A DNA stretch of 64,000 nt from Chersky-840 sp963810195 (GCA_963810195.1 CAWEMO010000003.1:266723-330722); one strand, 5' to 3'. Positions 40,373 through 50,028 are shown, numbered from the stretch's first letter. A program made the numbers and translations. Notes: a model not told the origin generated them from the letters alone.

Positions 40373-41662
40373 TCATGAGCCGGCGAGCTGGTCGCCTTCG
40401 GTGGTGATCACCCGGTCGTCACCGCGGGCGAAAGGGTTCCGGTAGCCGTGGAACCCGGGCAGCACTCCCACCAGCACCAACGCGCCGACGATGCAGGCCA
40501 GGCCGCCCGAGACGATCGAGAACTCCGTGTTGACGAGGGAAGCGACGGTACCGGCCTCCATGTCACCGAGTCGCGGCCCACCGTTGACCACTGCGATCTG
40601 GAACGACGACAGCCTGCTCCGGAACGCGTCGGGGACCGATGCCTGGAGGACCGTGTTGCGCAGGACGGCGGACACGACGTCGGCCCACCCCGCAACGGCC
40701 AGGAGCACGAGCGCTGCCCACAACAGGTCGGTCAACCCGAAGAGGGTGATCGCCCCTCCCCACACCACCACCGCCGCCACGATGGCCCAGCCCTGGCGGC
40801 GCAGATGCGAGACCCAACCCGTGGCCAACGCGCCGAGCAGAGCTCCGGCTCCCGGGGCGGCATAGAGGAATCCGAGCACCGTGGTCGCAGCCAAACCGGC
40901 CCGGAAGTGATGCGCCGCGAGGGCGGGGAACAGCGCCCGCGGCATCCCGAAGACCATGGCGTTGATGTCGATCAGGAAGACCCCCTGGATGACGGGTCGG
41001 CCCTTCAGGTACCGCACGCCCTCGACGAAGGAACCGATCCCCGGGCGCGCCGCCCCCGGTGCCGGGGGGATGCGCGAGATCGCCAAGCAGGTGAGGGTGC
41101 TCACGACGTAGGTGCAGGCGTCGATTCCGTAGACGCCCGGCAGGCCGACGGGGTGCAGCAGCAGTCCCGAGGCCGCGGGGCCGATCACGGTCCCGACCTG
41201 GAAGACGATCTGGGTAAAGGCATAGGCGGCGGTCAGGTGTTGGGGCTTCACGAGGACGGGGACCGACGCCATGCGTGCCGTGCCCACGAACCCACCGAGC
41301 GCGGCCGCAACCGCGCTCACGAGGTAGATGACGAGGAGCGAAGGCGTCGCCGCCAGCGAGTTGAGAGCCAGTCCCCCGCTCGTCAGGACGAGCAGGGCGG
41401 TCGACACGATCATCAACGTGCGTCGGTCGACGGCGTCCCCGATCGAGCCGCCGACGAGCGAGCCGATGACGAGCGGAACGAGCTGGACCACGCTGACCGC
41501 GCCCACCTGCAAGGAGGAGTGGGTGAGCTCGTAGACCTGATAGGGAATGGCGACGACGGTGAGCTGGGCGCCGAGCGTGGAGACGAGGTTCCCCGAGAAC
41601 AGCCAGCGGAAGTCCCGGCTCTCGCGCAGGGGTGCGAAGTCGACCAGGATGCGCCCGGGCAT
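40373..41662 (-). CDS. MFS transporter (enterobactin exporter EntS-like branch)
   Basis: About 429 residues with 12 predicted TM helices. N-terminal FRWLFSGNLVSTLGAQLTVV and LVGGSIGDAVDRRTLMIVST carry the MFS loop 2-3 Asp-Arg signature (GDxxDRR). The C-terminal half has GAGALLGALATGWVSHL and AVLRNTVLQASVPDAFRSRL, typical of MFS_3/EntS-type siderophore exporters. ATG at 41662. Substrate unknown. Confidence 0.9.
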   Translation of the reverse strand: MPGRILVDFAPLRESRDFRWLFSGNLVSTLGAQLTVVAIPYQVYELTHSSLQVGAVSVVQLVPLVIGSLVGGSIGDAVDRRTLMIVSTALLVLTSGGLALNSLAATPSLLVIYLVSAVAAALGGFVGTARMASVPVLVKPQHLTAAYAFTQIVFQVGTVIGPAASGLLLHPVGLPGVYGIDACTYVVSTLTCLAISRIPPAPGAARPGIGSFVEGVRYLKGRPVIQGVFLIDINAMVFGMPRALFPALAAHHFRAGLAATTVLGFLYAAPGAGALLGALATGWVSHLRRQGWAIVAAVVVWGGAITLFGLTDLLWAALVLLAVAGWADVVSAVLRNTVLQASVPDAFRSRLSSFQIAVVNGGPRLGDMEAGTVASLVNTEFSIVSGGLACIVGALVLVGVLPGFHGYRNPFARGDDRVITTEGDQLAGS

Positions 41663-41787
41663 GGGCCGCAGCCTAAGTGCCACCGGACGCAGGTCCGTGT
41701 CCTGTGGGACGACGACACCCCACCACCAGTCCTCGCCGACATCGTCCTTGGCCATACTGGTCGGGGAGATCCGGAGAGGAGCCAACC

Positions 41788-42273
41788 TTGTCGACCGGTG
41801 CAATCACCAACGTCGTCATCGGCGTCGTGATCGTCGTGGTGCTCGTGGCTCGGCAGATGCAGACCCGGCCGGTCAGGGAGAGCTCGGCCACGCGCATCGT
41901 CGCCATTCTCGGAGTGATCGGCGTCATCGAGGTCGTCGCCTCCACCAGGGGCCACACCGTGGGTGAGGCCACGGTGGCATGGATCGTGGGCTCGCTGATC
42001 ATCGGTGGTGCCCTGGGGGTCGTGCGCGCCCTGACGGTCAAGATCTGGCGCGTCGAGGACGGATCTGCGCTGCGCAGAGGAACGGTGGCGACTGCGGCGT
42101 TGTGGATCGTGGCGCTCGGGGCGCACCTCGCCATGGAGCTCGGCATCGACAACTCGACATCGGTCACCGGGCTCGGCGCCGCGACCCTGCTGCTCTACCT
42201 GGCGGTCACGCTCGGGTTCCAGCGCGAGGTCATCCGGTGGCGGGCGGCCCGTCTGGCCTCCCGGCCTCGGTAG
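41788..42273 (+). CDS. Hypothetical four-TM membrane protein
   Basis: 161 residues from TTG at 41788, with GGAGAGGAG 6 nt upstream. Hydrophobic segments: ITNVVIGVVIVVVLVAR, IVAILGVIGVIEVVAS, VAWIVGSLIIGGALGVVR and AALWIVALGAHLAM, then GAATLLLYLAVTLGF. The pattern resembles DUF1453/CcdC-like membrane proteins, but no conserved motif is certain. Confidence 0.75.
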   Translation: MSTGAITNVVIGVVIVVVLVARQMQTRPVRESSATRIVAILGVIGVIEVVASTRGHTVGEATVAWIVGSLIIGGALGVVRALTVKIWRVEDGSALRRGTVATAALWIVALGAHLAMELGIDNSTSVTGLGAATLLLYLAVTLGFQREVIRWRAARLASRPR

Positions 42274-42333
42274 CGATCGATGCTCCCGTGACGGCATGCT
42301 CCGGGCGCCTCCGGGTCAACGGCGCGGCGCTGG

Positions 42334-43168
42334 TCAGTACCACACCGTCGTCACGTCCCTGGACGTAAAGGGGCTGGAGTCCGTTTCCTGTGCCTGGCAC
42401 GGTGCGGTCCACCAGGGCTGCCCGGCCTCGGGCGCATGACAGTCGGCGACGGACGACGACGGCGCCGGCCCGCACGCATAGGGACCGAGGCCACCCCAGG
42501 CCGCGGAAACGAGCCGACAGACCTGTCCGCCCGACAGTTGCATCGCCCAAGGGGTCTTCGACGTCGAGGGTGGCTCTTCGGCGGTGACCGACGTGACGGT
42601 GAACTCGACGACGTCGTTCGACGTCGGACTCGTCGGGCAGACCAACGGCGCAGTCGTGGCCGAAGGGCCGGCGAAACAGGGGTCGTAGATGCCCCCGGGA
42701 TTGCCGAAACACCGGTAGGAGAACCTCCCGGCCGCGCCGCCGCCGTAGCGGATGCAGGTGCCGGTGATCTGGCTCGTCACGTGCAGGCTCGGTTCGATCC
42801 CGGTCGCCGTGAACGGATCGTAGGTGATCTGTCGCGTGCTCGTCGCCGAGGGCGGGGCGACCGAGGTCGTCGACGTGGACGCGGGCGTCGGTTGCGTAGG
42901 CCCGGGAGCGGGTTGTGTCGCCGGCGTCCGGCTGGGGCCGGTCCGCGAGCTGCCGCGGCCCGTACACGACCACCAAGGCGACCACGGCGACGACCACGGC
43001 GGCGGCGATGACGGCCGCGAGCACGCGCAGTCCCGGACGGGCACGTCGTGGGCGTCGAGGTCCGCTACGTCCGGCTGCGAATTCGGGGACCACGACCTGC
43101 TCGCTCACGTGGCGAACGAAATCCCCGAGGAGCTGGCTCGTCGGATCGGAGCGTCGATCGTCATCCAC
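42334..43168 (-). CDS. Anti-sigma-like membrane protein, split by a frameshift
   Basis: The 5' frame begins at GTG 43168 (VDDDRRSDPTSQ) with GAGGAGG upstream. It has a cytoplasmic helix (LLGDFVRHVSEQVVVPEFAA), a basic stretch and a TM helix (VLAAVIAAAVVVAVVALVVV), then loses sense. In the next frame (+1) a Pro/Thr linker and a secreted Cys-rich domain continue: TCIRYGGGAAGRFSYRCF, VCRLVSAAWGGLGPYACGP and DCHAPEAGQPWWTAPC to the stop at 42334. The TM-plus-periplasmic layout and overlap with the ECF sigma gene mark it as the sigma partner. An extra base between about 42890 and 42960 would restore one ORF. Confidence 0.68.
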
Positions 43169-43676
43169 GAGGGGCCTCCTCGACACCGAGCGAGCGTTGC
43201 AGGGCGTCGCGCCCGCGAGAGAGCCACGACTTCACGGTGCCTTCGGGCGCGCCCATCTCCTGCGCCACATCCGCCACCGGCAGTCCCACCACATGGTGGA
43301 GCAACAAGGCGTGGCGCTGTTTCACCGGGAGTGTCCGAAGCGCCCTCTGCACGTCGTGACGCATGGCGTGGTCGTCTTCACGGGCCGTCCCCGGCCTGTC
43401 GCCGAGGGGTCCGAGCCGGCGCATGCGCCGCCAGCGGCTGATGGCCAGATTGATCGCCACACGCCGCACCCAGGCTTCCGGCCTGTCGTAAGCACCGAGG
43501 GTCTCCCAGCGCTTCCATAGCCGGCCGAAAGCTTCTTGGACCGCCTCCTCCGCCGCATCACGGTCGGCGGTCACGACCGTCACCTGCCCGACGAGTCGGG
43601 CGAAGGACGAGGTGTAGAGGTCGGTGAAGTTCGTCGTAGGCACCCAAGCGTCCTCGATCTTCGATCCAGCGGCCAT
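43161..43676 (-). CDS. ECF sigma factor, SigE-like
   Basis: About 171 residues with region 2 (FTDLYTSSFARLVGQVTVVT, AAEEAVQEAFGRLWKRWETL, EAWVRRVAINLAISRWRR) and region 4 (ALRTLPVKQRHALLLHHVVG, PVADVAQEMGAPEGTVKSWL). This is the SigE-family group with a C-terminal RxRDxLxxxLG helix. It overlaps the start of the anti-sigma-like gene (GTGGATGA), the usual sigma/anti-sigma order. ATG at 43676. Confidence 0.9.
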   Translation of the reverse strand: MAAGSKIEDAWVPTTNFTDLYTSSFARLVGQVTVVTADRDAAEEAVQEAFGRLWKRWETLGAYDRPEAWVRRVAINLAISRWRRMRRLGPLGDRPGTAREDDHAMRHDVQRALRTLPVKQRHALLLHHVVGLPVADVAQEMGAPEGTVKSWLSRGRDALQRSLGVEEAPRG

Positions 43677-43742
43677 ACCGCATGGGTGACACACGCCCGG
43701 GTGACCGTCCCGGTTGCAGTCGCTCCCCGAACTGTTGCGCCC

Positions 43743-44639
43743 TCAGCCCGGTGTGGTGGTCCCGGACACCGGCGGCGTCCCGAGAGACAGATGCCACCGC
43801 TCGTCGACGGCCTCGATCACGGTGCGGGCAAGCAACGCGGCCCCGGCCGGTGTGAGGTGGACGCCATCGGGTGTCCGCAGGACGACCGGTTGGCCGGTGG
43901 CGTCGGGGCCGACGGTTTCGTAGCCACCCGAGGAAATGCCCAGCACCGGGGTGCAAGACACGTAGAGCGTTCCGGGGAAGCTCGCGGTCTCACGCCGGTA
44001 GATCGCGTCTTCGACCTCCATCGCCGCGCTGAGGTCGGGGTCCGCCATGGGCGGCATGCCGACCCACACGATCCGGGCACCGGCGTCGGTGGCCTCCCTC
44101 ACCACCTCGTCGACCCGCCCCGCGTAGCCGGCGACCCAGGCCGCGGTGCCCGGAACGGCCGCGGCGCGGTCGAGAGAGAGGCCCTGGTCGTCGTTGGCAC
44201 CGATGAACACCACGACGACCTGGGGGTGGTCCGTGGCCAACAACGTGGCGAGGTGAGCCGACCAGTCGTAGTACGAGGCATTCGAGAGGCCCGAGTCACC
44301 CATCGAGGCGACCACGGCCCGGGCCGTGCCGGAGGCATCGAGCCGGGACAGGAGTTGATCCCCGAGGTCGATCCCGAGCGAATCCCCGATCTCGAGCACA
44401 CGAAGGGGCGACGTGGTGCTGGGGAGGAGCGGGGGGAGCCAGTCCGGGTCCGTCGTCGTCGCACCGTCATCGCCTGCTGTCGCCATGGCGGGCCGTGCGG
44501 CCGCATCGCCGTCCGAGAGCCTTGGCGAAGCCCCCGGGGTCGAGACGACGACCACCATGACCACGATCACGCCGGCGCCGAGCACCGCCACCGCGAGCCG
44601 GCGCCGCGGGCGGACACGCGGTGGGAGTGGGCGTCTCAC
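43743..44639 (-). CDS. Membrane-anchored SGNH/GDSL hydrolase
   Basis: 298 residues with a N-terminal TM anchor (LAVAVLGAGVIVVMVVVV) and a SGNH fold: EIGDSLGIDLG (nucleophile Ser), VVFIGANDDQG (Asn), and the catalytic Asp-His in TPDGVHLTPAG. It resembles DUF459/OAT-type acyl hydrolases that remove acyl groups from cell-wall or polysaccharide substrates outside the membrane. It lies just upstream (by strand order) of the ECF sigma factor. GTG start. Confidence 0.85.
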   Translation of the reverse strand: MRRPLPPRVRPRRRLAVAVLGAGVIVVMVVVVSTPGASPRLSDGDAAARPAMATAGDDGATTTDPDWLPPLLPSTTSPLRVLEIGDSLGIDLGDQLLSRLDASGTARAVVASMGDSGLSNASYYDWSAHLATLLATDHPQVVVVFIGANDDQGLSLDRAAAVPGTAAWVAGYAGRVDEVVREATDAGARIVWVGMPPMADPDLSAAMEVEDAIYRRETASFPGTLYVSCTPVLGISSGGYETVGPDATGQPVVLRTPDGVHLTPAGAALLARTVIEAVDERWHLSLGTPPVSGTTTPG

Positions 44640-44778
44640 CGTGCGGGCTTCTGCTGCATGCCCCTTTCACGAATCACGAGCCGACGAGGTTGCCATGACC
44701 ACCCGATGCGGGCCGGCCAATGCGCGGGCCCGATGCCTGAGGGCCCGATGCGCGGGGACGCGATGCGTGGCGGTCGAT

Positions 44779-45405
44779 TCAGGCCCTCGTGCCGAGGACG
44801 GCGAGACCGTCTCCGGTGAGGTCGGCCTGAGCACCTTTGCGTCCCGCCATCGCCAGGACCAACGAGCCCAGCGGGCCCGCCACTTCGGGACCGTCGCCGC
44901 AGAACCAGTCGGCGTCGGTGGCCTGGAGACGAAGACCGGCGATGCGCCGTTTCGCGCCGATGAGGAGGTTCGACCTCTTGTAGTTGTCGGCCACAGCGAC
45001 CAGGGCGGCCTCCGGGGACTGGTGCTGGAGGCCCAGAGGCCGGCGGATGTCCGCACCGTGGACGACGATCTCACCCAGCATGGCCATCACCGGAGCGGGT
45101 GGATGATTCGTGGTGGTGGTGCGAGCCCGGAGACGTCGGACCAGCTCCTCGGGTTCGAGCGAAGCGAGGCGCTTGGCTCCCCGGTCCGTGAAGACGTTGA
45201 ACCGGAAGCCGGCCGAGAGCAGCTCCTTGTAGAAATTGGCAGGCGTCTGCTCGGCGGCGGCCAGGATGTGACCGGCCGTGTCCCGGACCGACCAACCCTC
45301 GCACCACGAGGGAGCGGCCCACTGGGTTGAGGACAGAGCACTCAAGGTCTCCGCCATGTCGCTGCGCTCGCTGTGGATGTGCTTCCAGGTCTCCTCGGAC
45401 TTCAT
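44779..45405 (-). CDS. DinB/TIGR03083-like metal-binding protein
   Basis: 208 residues: WKHIHSERSDMAETLSAL, WAAPSWCEGWSVRDTAGHIL (maleylpyruvate isomerase N-terminal pattern), MAMLGEIVVHGADIRRPLG (metal His) and WFCGDGPEVAGPLGSLVLAM. It belongs to the mycothiol-dependent maleylpyruvate-isomerase-like group. ATG at 45405. Substrate unknown. The upstream gap to 44639 holds irregular GATGCG-rich repeats. Confidence 0.85.
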   Translation of the reverse strand: MKSEETWKHIHSERSDMAETLSALSSTQWAAPSWCEGWSVRDTAGHILAAAEQTPANFYKELLSAGFRFNVFTDRGAKRLASLEPEELVRRLRARTTTTNHPPAPVMAMLGEIVVHGADIRRPLGLQHQSPEAALVAVADNYKRSNLLIGAKRRIAGLRLQATDADWFCGDGPEVAGPLGSLVLAMAGRKGAQADLTGDGLAVLGTRA

Positions 45406-45524
45406 GCCAGGTCCTCTCGTCACTCGCGGCGCGGCCTCGGGCAACGGTAGCGCCCTGGTACCGACCGATGTCGACCCGGGTTGGTGTGCAGGCACCGGGT
45501 GGCGGGTCCAACGCGGCGCGGCGT

Positions 45525-46211
45525 CTACTGCTGCACCAGCTCTGACTCGATCGCAGCACGCAGCGCGTCGAGGGCCTGTGCGCGGGCGCGCAACTTCGTG
45601 GCGACGTGGGCCGCCGGATCGAGCTCCGTGAGCGTCGTCGCCGCCTCCAGGGCGGCGGAGCGGATCTCTGCAGGAGGGACCACGTGATCCAGGAAGCCCG
45701 CAGAGACGGCTCCGTGGGGGTCGTACATGGTGGCGTTCACGACGGTTCGGTCGAAGTGCGAGGGATGGAGCCGATGTCTGGCCAGCTCGATGGCGAACCA
45801 GGGGACCGTCAGACCGATCCTGACCTCGTTGAGCCCGATGCGAAAGGGGCCGTCGGCTCCGATGCGCATGTCGGAGGCGAGGAGCAGGAATGCGCCTGCC
45901 GGGTATGCATGGCCCGTGCAGGCGGCGACGACCGGCCTCGGGAACGAGAGCAACCGCTCCGCAAGCGTCGCACCCAGGGTCAGCATCTCGACAAGCGGCT
46001 CGGACCCTCCTGCGATCGTCTTCAGGTCGAAGCCGGCGGAGAAGTAGCCGTCGCGGCCCGTCAACACCACGACCGCCCCATCGCTCTGGGCTCGATCGAG
46101 GGCGGAGTGAATCGCCCCCAGCATCGCGATGGAGAACACATTGACCTTGCCGTCGTCCATCACGATCGTGGCGACCTGCCCGTCGAGCTCGTACGTCGCG
46201 AGTTCGCTCAT
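45525..46211 (-). CDS. Enoyl-CoA hydratase/crotonase family protein
   Basis: 228 residues with the crotonase oxyanion segments FSAGFDLKTIAGG and VAACTGHAYPAGAFLLLASD, then MRIGADGPFRIGLNEVRIGL. The first catalytic Glu of ECH is replaced in the sequence TGHAYPAG (no Glu), while NEVRIGL retains Glu at the second position. Members with this end are crotonase-fold enzymes of mixed function. ATG at 46211; it diverges from the cupin gene. Confidence 0.88.
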   Translation of the reverse strand: MSELATYELDGQVATIVMDDGKVNVFSIAMLGAIHSALDRAQSDGAVVVLTGRDGYFSAGFDLKTIAGGSEPLVEMLTLGATLAERLLSFPRPVVAACTGHAYPAGAFLLLASDMRIGADGPFRIGLNEVRIGLTVPWFAIELARHRLHPSHFDRTVVNATMYDPHGAVSAGFLDHVVPPAEIRSAALEAATTLTELDPAAHVATKLRARAQALDALRAAIESELVQQ

Positions 46212-46291
46212 GGCCTCTCCGATCCGCCGTCCGTCGGCAAGCGTATTCTTGTCGGGCCGGAGGTCGGCAACGGAAGAAGGGGATCGCGAGC

Positions 46292-46669
46292 ATGGACGTG
46301 AGGTCGATCGAGGACATGGCCCCCACCATCGAGCACAACGGCACCACGCCGGTCTGGTGGCTGGTCCCACCCCAGGAGATGCGAGCCGCCACCGAGGGCG
46401 GTTTCCTCGAGCTCGTGAGCGAGTGGGAGATCGCCGGTGGTGGAGCCGTCGAAGCCCACTCCCACCCGACCCACGAGTTCTACTACATCATCTCCGGGCG
46501 CGGGATCATGAAGATCGCCGACGAGGAGCGGGAGGTGCACCCCGGTGATCTCGTGTACACACCGCCGGACACGACCCACAGCATCTGGCCGGCCAGTGAG
46601 CATGCTCCGCTTCGCGGACTCGCCTTCGCCATCGGCGTACCCGGTGCCGGGAAGGTCGACTACAGCTGA
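46292..46669 (+). CDS. Cupin-domain protein
   Basis: 125 residues with a single cupin barrel: motif 1 VEAHSHPTHEFYYIISGRG (His, His, Glu metal ligands) and motif 2 VHPGDLVYTPPDTTHSIWP (His). The role could be isomerase or binding protein. ATG at 46292 with AAGGGG upstream. Divergent from the crotonase gene, sharing an 80-nt region. Confidence 0.9.
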   Translation: MDVRSIEDMAPTIEHNGTTPVWWLVPPQEMRAATEGGFLELVSEWEIAGGGAVEAHSHPTHEFYYIISGRGIMKIADEEREVHPGDLVYTPPDTTHSIWPASEHAPLRGLAFAIGVPGAGKVDYS

Positions 46670-46720
46670 TCTCCGGCGGCTGCCCTGAGGCGGGCACGCC
46701 GTGGTCATCCACACTGCGGG

Positions 46721-47905
46721 TCACCCAGCCGCGCCAGTGGCCGGGGCCTCCATGTCGGGGCAGGCGATCATCGAGCCGCCCGGTGCCGAAGGTGATGTCA
46801 CCGTTGGCACCGAGGTCGAACCGGTGGACCCAGGGAGAGACGCCGGCAACGTGTCGGGTACCGGCGCCGGTGTGGACACTGGCACGGATGTGGAGCTGGG
46901 CGTCGGCAGTGGCGCCGGCAGTGGCGTCGGAAGTGGTGCCGGCAGTGGTGCCGGCACGGGCGTGGGCTCTGGCGCCGACACGGGGAAGGTGACGGTGTCG
47001 ATGACGGCGCCCGACGAGTCGAGCAGCTGGAGCGCTCCGCGCACTTCGTAAGGCCCCTGTCCCGACGACGCCACCGATGCGTTGACCTGGCGGGCGAGGA
47101 CGACCACCCCGTCGACCGGAGACATCTCGTCGGTCGACCCGTCGGCGAACGTCATCTGCGCGCTGGCCACCTCGGGTCCGACCGCCGCCGCCACCCACCA
47201 GACCGGTGCACCTTCGAGCACCCCGAAGGCGTTCGAGACGGTGGCAGCCGGCGCGCCTGCAGGGCCCGTCGTCGCCGCCGAAGGGTCAGGCACGTCGAAC
47301 AGGGCTCCCTCGCCCACAGCGACCTCATCCGAAAGCCCCAGTGCCACCTCGGGGTCGGCCGGTGAACCCCCGACGACCACGCTCCCCGAAGAGGGCGGGC
47401 CCGACGACGAACCCACCGAGGACGATGCATTCGGGTCGATCGGCAACGGTCCGCACGTGCAAGGTGCGGCCGAGGGGAGGCGGTAGGCGCGGATGGTCAC
47501 ACCGTCGGCGGTGGTGCGGGTGAACAGGTGGCTGGCACTTCCCATGCTGTCGGTGCCCCCCGTGGGGTCGGGCACCCCTGGGACCATCGGGCACGCGATG
47601 GCGCCGGAGCTTGCCGGTCCCGAGGTTGCCGTGCCACCACCGGCACCCGACGCCACGAGCCCGTGTCCGGATGGTGGGGTGGTGCCAGCGGCGTCAGGTC
47701 CTCCCGATGGCCTTCCCTCCTGCGAGGAAAGAGCACCGGCGGACGAGAACACGAGGTACCCGCCCGCGGTGGCGGCCGTCACCACCACTGCGGCCGTCGT
47801 CGCCATCAGCCGCAGACGGTGGCGACGAACCCTGAGGGTGCCGGTCTCGTCGGTGAACTCGCGGCCCTCAGGCCCACCTCTGCCCCGCCGCCAAATGCCT
47901 GCCAT
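46721..47905 (-). CDS. Membrane-anchored secreted protein with Pro/Thr tail
   Basis: About 394 residues. A basic N terminus precedes one TM helix (RLMATTAAVVVTAATAGGYL). The extracellular part has a Ser/Gly-rich region, a beta-rich domain (FGVLEGAPVWWVAAAVGPEV, SSGQGPYEVRGALQLLDSSG, AVIDTVTFPV) and a repeated PAPLPTPLPAPLPTP segment at the end. No catalytic motif is seen. GTG at 47911 or ATG at 47905 starts it, after GGAGGTGA. Confidence 0.7.
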   Translation of the reverse strand: MAGIWRRGRGGPEGREFTDETGTLRVRRHRLRLMATTAAVVVTAATAGGYLVFSSAGALSSQEGRPSGGPDAAGTTPPSGHGLVASGAGGGTATSGPASSGAIACPMVPGVPDPTGGTDSMGSASHLFTRTTADGVTIRAYRLPSAAPCTCGPLPIDPNASSSVGSSSGPPSSGSVVVGGSPADPEVALGLSDEVAVGEGALFDVPDPSAATTGPAGAPAATVSNAFGVLEGAPVWWVAAAVGPEVASAQMTFADGSTDEMSPVDGVVVLARQVNASVASSGQGPYEVRGALQLLDSSGAVIDTVTFPVSAPEPTPVPAPLPAPLPTPLPAPLPTPSSTSVPVSTPAPVPDTLPASLPGSTGSTSVPTVTSPSAPGGSMIACPDMEAPATGAAG

Positions 47906-48109
47906 GCGCACCGCATCACCTCCGCCACTCGGACCCCGTGGCTCACTCGTTTGCGCAGGCTTGGACGAGCGGCGTCGACCGGAAGTTCCCCGCCGTCGCG
48001 TGGGCAACCGTCGAGCACCGGGCGGTGCCGGTTCAGGGGTGCTCGGCCCTCGGCCGGCTCCGGGGGTCCTCGGCGGGTGACCCTGGGCGGCCTGCCGCCG
48101 GGCCTCCGA

Positions 48110-48988
48110 TCAGGTGATGTCCGAGCGCAGAGTCGTGGAGGTGCCGACGAAAGCGAGCGCCACGCCGTAGACCAGGAGCATGGCGGCACCTCCCCACCAG
48201 GGCAACAGCTGGGTGGCGCCCCCTCGGAAGGTCGTCCGACCTGCGTCCTCGAGGGCCGTGGCGGCCTGTCCGGGGAGGTATTCACCGATCGTCGGCCAGA
48301 TGGCCCCCACGATGGTCTCCACGACCAGGGTGAAGCCCAGGCCGACCACGATGGCCACAACCTGGTTCTTCAGCAACGCACCGAGCCCGAGGCCGTAGAT
48401 GGCGAACAGCCCCGTTCCGAGCACGACCCCGGGCGCGATCCGCGACCAGTCGTGCCACATGTTGTGAATGTTGGCCACGTAGTAGACGCCGTGTTGCGAG
48501 CTGCACAGCGCTTGCGACATTCCCTGCTGCACCTCGATCCCGTGAGGCAGACCGGCGAGTGTGAGACATGAGTGGACCTTGACGCCGACGAGCACCAACC
48601 CGACGATGAGACCCATCAACATGGTGAGCACGCCCAGCGCGAGACCGCCGCCGAAGCCGATCCCCAGTTTGGCGGTGACGACCCGCCCTCGGCGCGGCTC
48701 CGCCAGGAAGGTTGGGGTCACGGTCTTGTGGCGGTACTCACCGGTGATGATGAGCACACCGAGCACGAGAGCGAGAAGACGAGAGTTGTCGAGCACGGAG
48801 AAGACGTTGGTGAACCACTGAGAGGAACCGTGCGGGACGATGCCCGCCGTGCCGCCGCGCCGTCCGCCGGGGGCAAACGCGATAGCGAAACCGAACGCCA
48901 GGTCGATAATGACCAAGATGCCGAAGAGGACGAAGGTCGACCAGATCGTCCAGAGCTTGCGGACTTCGGCAGCGAGCAACCGGGTCAT
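48110..48988 (-). CDS. ABC-2-type transporter permease subunit
   Basis: 292 residues with six predicted TM helices (WSTFVLFGILVIIDLAFGFA, LLALVLGVLIITGEY, FGGGLALGVLTMLMGLIVGL, LGTGLFAIYGLGLGALL and two others) and ITGEYRHKTVTPTFLAEPRR, the usual cytoplasmic loop of ABC-2 exporters. It follows the ATPase gene by 5 nt, so the two form an exporter of unknown substrate. Confidence 0.88.
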   Translation of the reverse strand: MTRLLAAEVRKLWTIWSTFVLFGILVIIDLAFGFAIAFAPGGRRGGTAGIVPHGSSQWFTNVFSVLDNSRLLALVLGVLIITGEYRHKTVTPTFLAEPRRGRVVTAKLGIGFGGGLALGVLTMLMGLIVGLVLVGVKVHSCLTLAGLPHGIEVQQGMSQALCSSQHGVYYVANIHNMWHDWSRIAPGVVLGTGLFAIYGLGLGALLKNQVVAIVVGLGFTLVVETIVGAIWPTIGEYLPGQAATALEDAGRTTFRGGATQLLPWWGGAAMLLVYGVALAFVGTSTTLRSDIT

Positions 48989-48993
48989 GAGGA

Positions 48994-50028
48994 CTACCGG
49001 TCGGCCTGGCGCAGAGGGGGCGGTGCCGCGGGGGGAGCCGGCGGACTCTCGGTGACCGGCGGACTCTCGGTCAATTGCCGGTAGTCGCCCATCAACCCGG
49101 CAGCGTGCCCCGGGTGCATCCCCTCACCCCCGGTGAGCTCGAAGAACAGTGACTCGAGCGACTCGGTCGACGAGGACATCTCGTGGACCTCGATGCGGTT
49201 CGCCACCATGATCGGGCCCACCACTTCGGGGGCGCAGCCTTCGCAGACGACATAGCCGTCTTGCACCGACGCCGGAAGGCTCGCGGCGTGCAGAGCCTCG
49301 ACCAGGCGTTCGGCGTCAGGCGTCCGCACCCGTACGGCCCGTTTGGAGCCGGCCAGCAGGTCCTGGAGCTTCCCCTGCGCCGCCAGCCGTCCCGCTGCCA
49401 GGACGATCACGTCGTCCACGACCAATTGCGCCTCGGACAACAGGTGCGACGACACGATCACGGTGCGTCCGGAGCCACCGTTGCCCGCCCCTTCCGAGGC
49501 GTACCACTTCAGGAAGTCGCGAAGCCAGGCGATGCCCTGCGGATCGAGCCCGTTCGCCGGCTCGTCGAGAACGAGGATGTCGGGCCTACCCAGGAGGGCG
49601 CGGGCCAGCTCCAGACGCTGGCGCATGCCCATAGAGAAGCCGCCAACCCTACGAGCCCCGGCGTCGGACAGGCCCACGAGATCGAGGCACTCGTCGACCC
49701 GGCTGAAAGGAATGCCGGCCACCGTGGCTATGAGCTTCAGGTGGTTGCGGGCCGTGCGCGCTGGGTGGAACCCCGATGCCTCGAGCACCGCGCCCACCCG
49801 CATCGTGGGATTGGGCATGTGCCGGTAGTCCTGCCCGTCGATCAGTACGGAGCCGGACGTCGGGCTCACCAACCCGAGGAGCATCCGCAATGTGGTCGTC
49901 TTGCCGGCCCCGTTGGGCCCGAGAAAACCGGTGACCCCGCCTGGTGCTGCGTCAAAGTCGAGGTGGTCGACAGCGAGGACGCTGCCGCCGAAGCGCTTCG
50001 TCAAACCCCGAGCTTGAATCATCGGCAT
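48994..50028 (-). CDS. ABC transporter ATP-binding protein
   Basis: 344 residues with Walker A GPNGAGKTT, Q-loop, signature GGFSMGMRQRL, Walker B DILVLDEPANGLD and the switch His in IVSSHLLSE. The C-terminal part contains a regulatory domain and a Pro-rich tail with TESPPVTESPPAPP, caused by a short direct repeat in the DNA. ATG at 50028. With the permease downstream it forms an export system, typical of drug or lantibiotic-type efflux. Confidence 0.92.
   Translation of the reverse strand: MPMIQARGLTKRFGGSVLAVDHLDFDAAPGGVTGFLGPNGAGKTTTLRMLLGLVSPTSGSVLIDGQDYRHMPNPTMRVGAVLEASGFHPARTARNHLKLIATVAGIPFSRVDECLDLVGLSDAGARRVGGFSMGMRQRLELARALLGRPDILVLDEPANGLDPQGIAWLRDFLKWYASEGAGNGGSGRTVIVSSHLLSEAQLVVDDVIVLAAGRLAAQGKLQDLLAGSKRAVRVRTPDAERLVEALHAASLPASVQDGYVVCEGCAPEVVGPIMVANRIEVHEMSSSTESLESLFFELTGGEGMHPGHAAGLMGDYRQLTESPPVTESPPAPPAAPPPLRQADR

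Noticed and set aside
40232..40407. A possible small TM peptide starting at TTG near 40232
   Set aside because: It has a hydrophobic run, but no ribosome site, and it overlaps the end of the MFS transporter; no support beyond hydrophobicity.
44640..44778. Regulatory repeat array of GATGCG units
   Set aside because: The units are irregular in length and spacing and may only reflect GC-rich low complexity.
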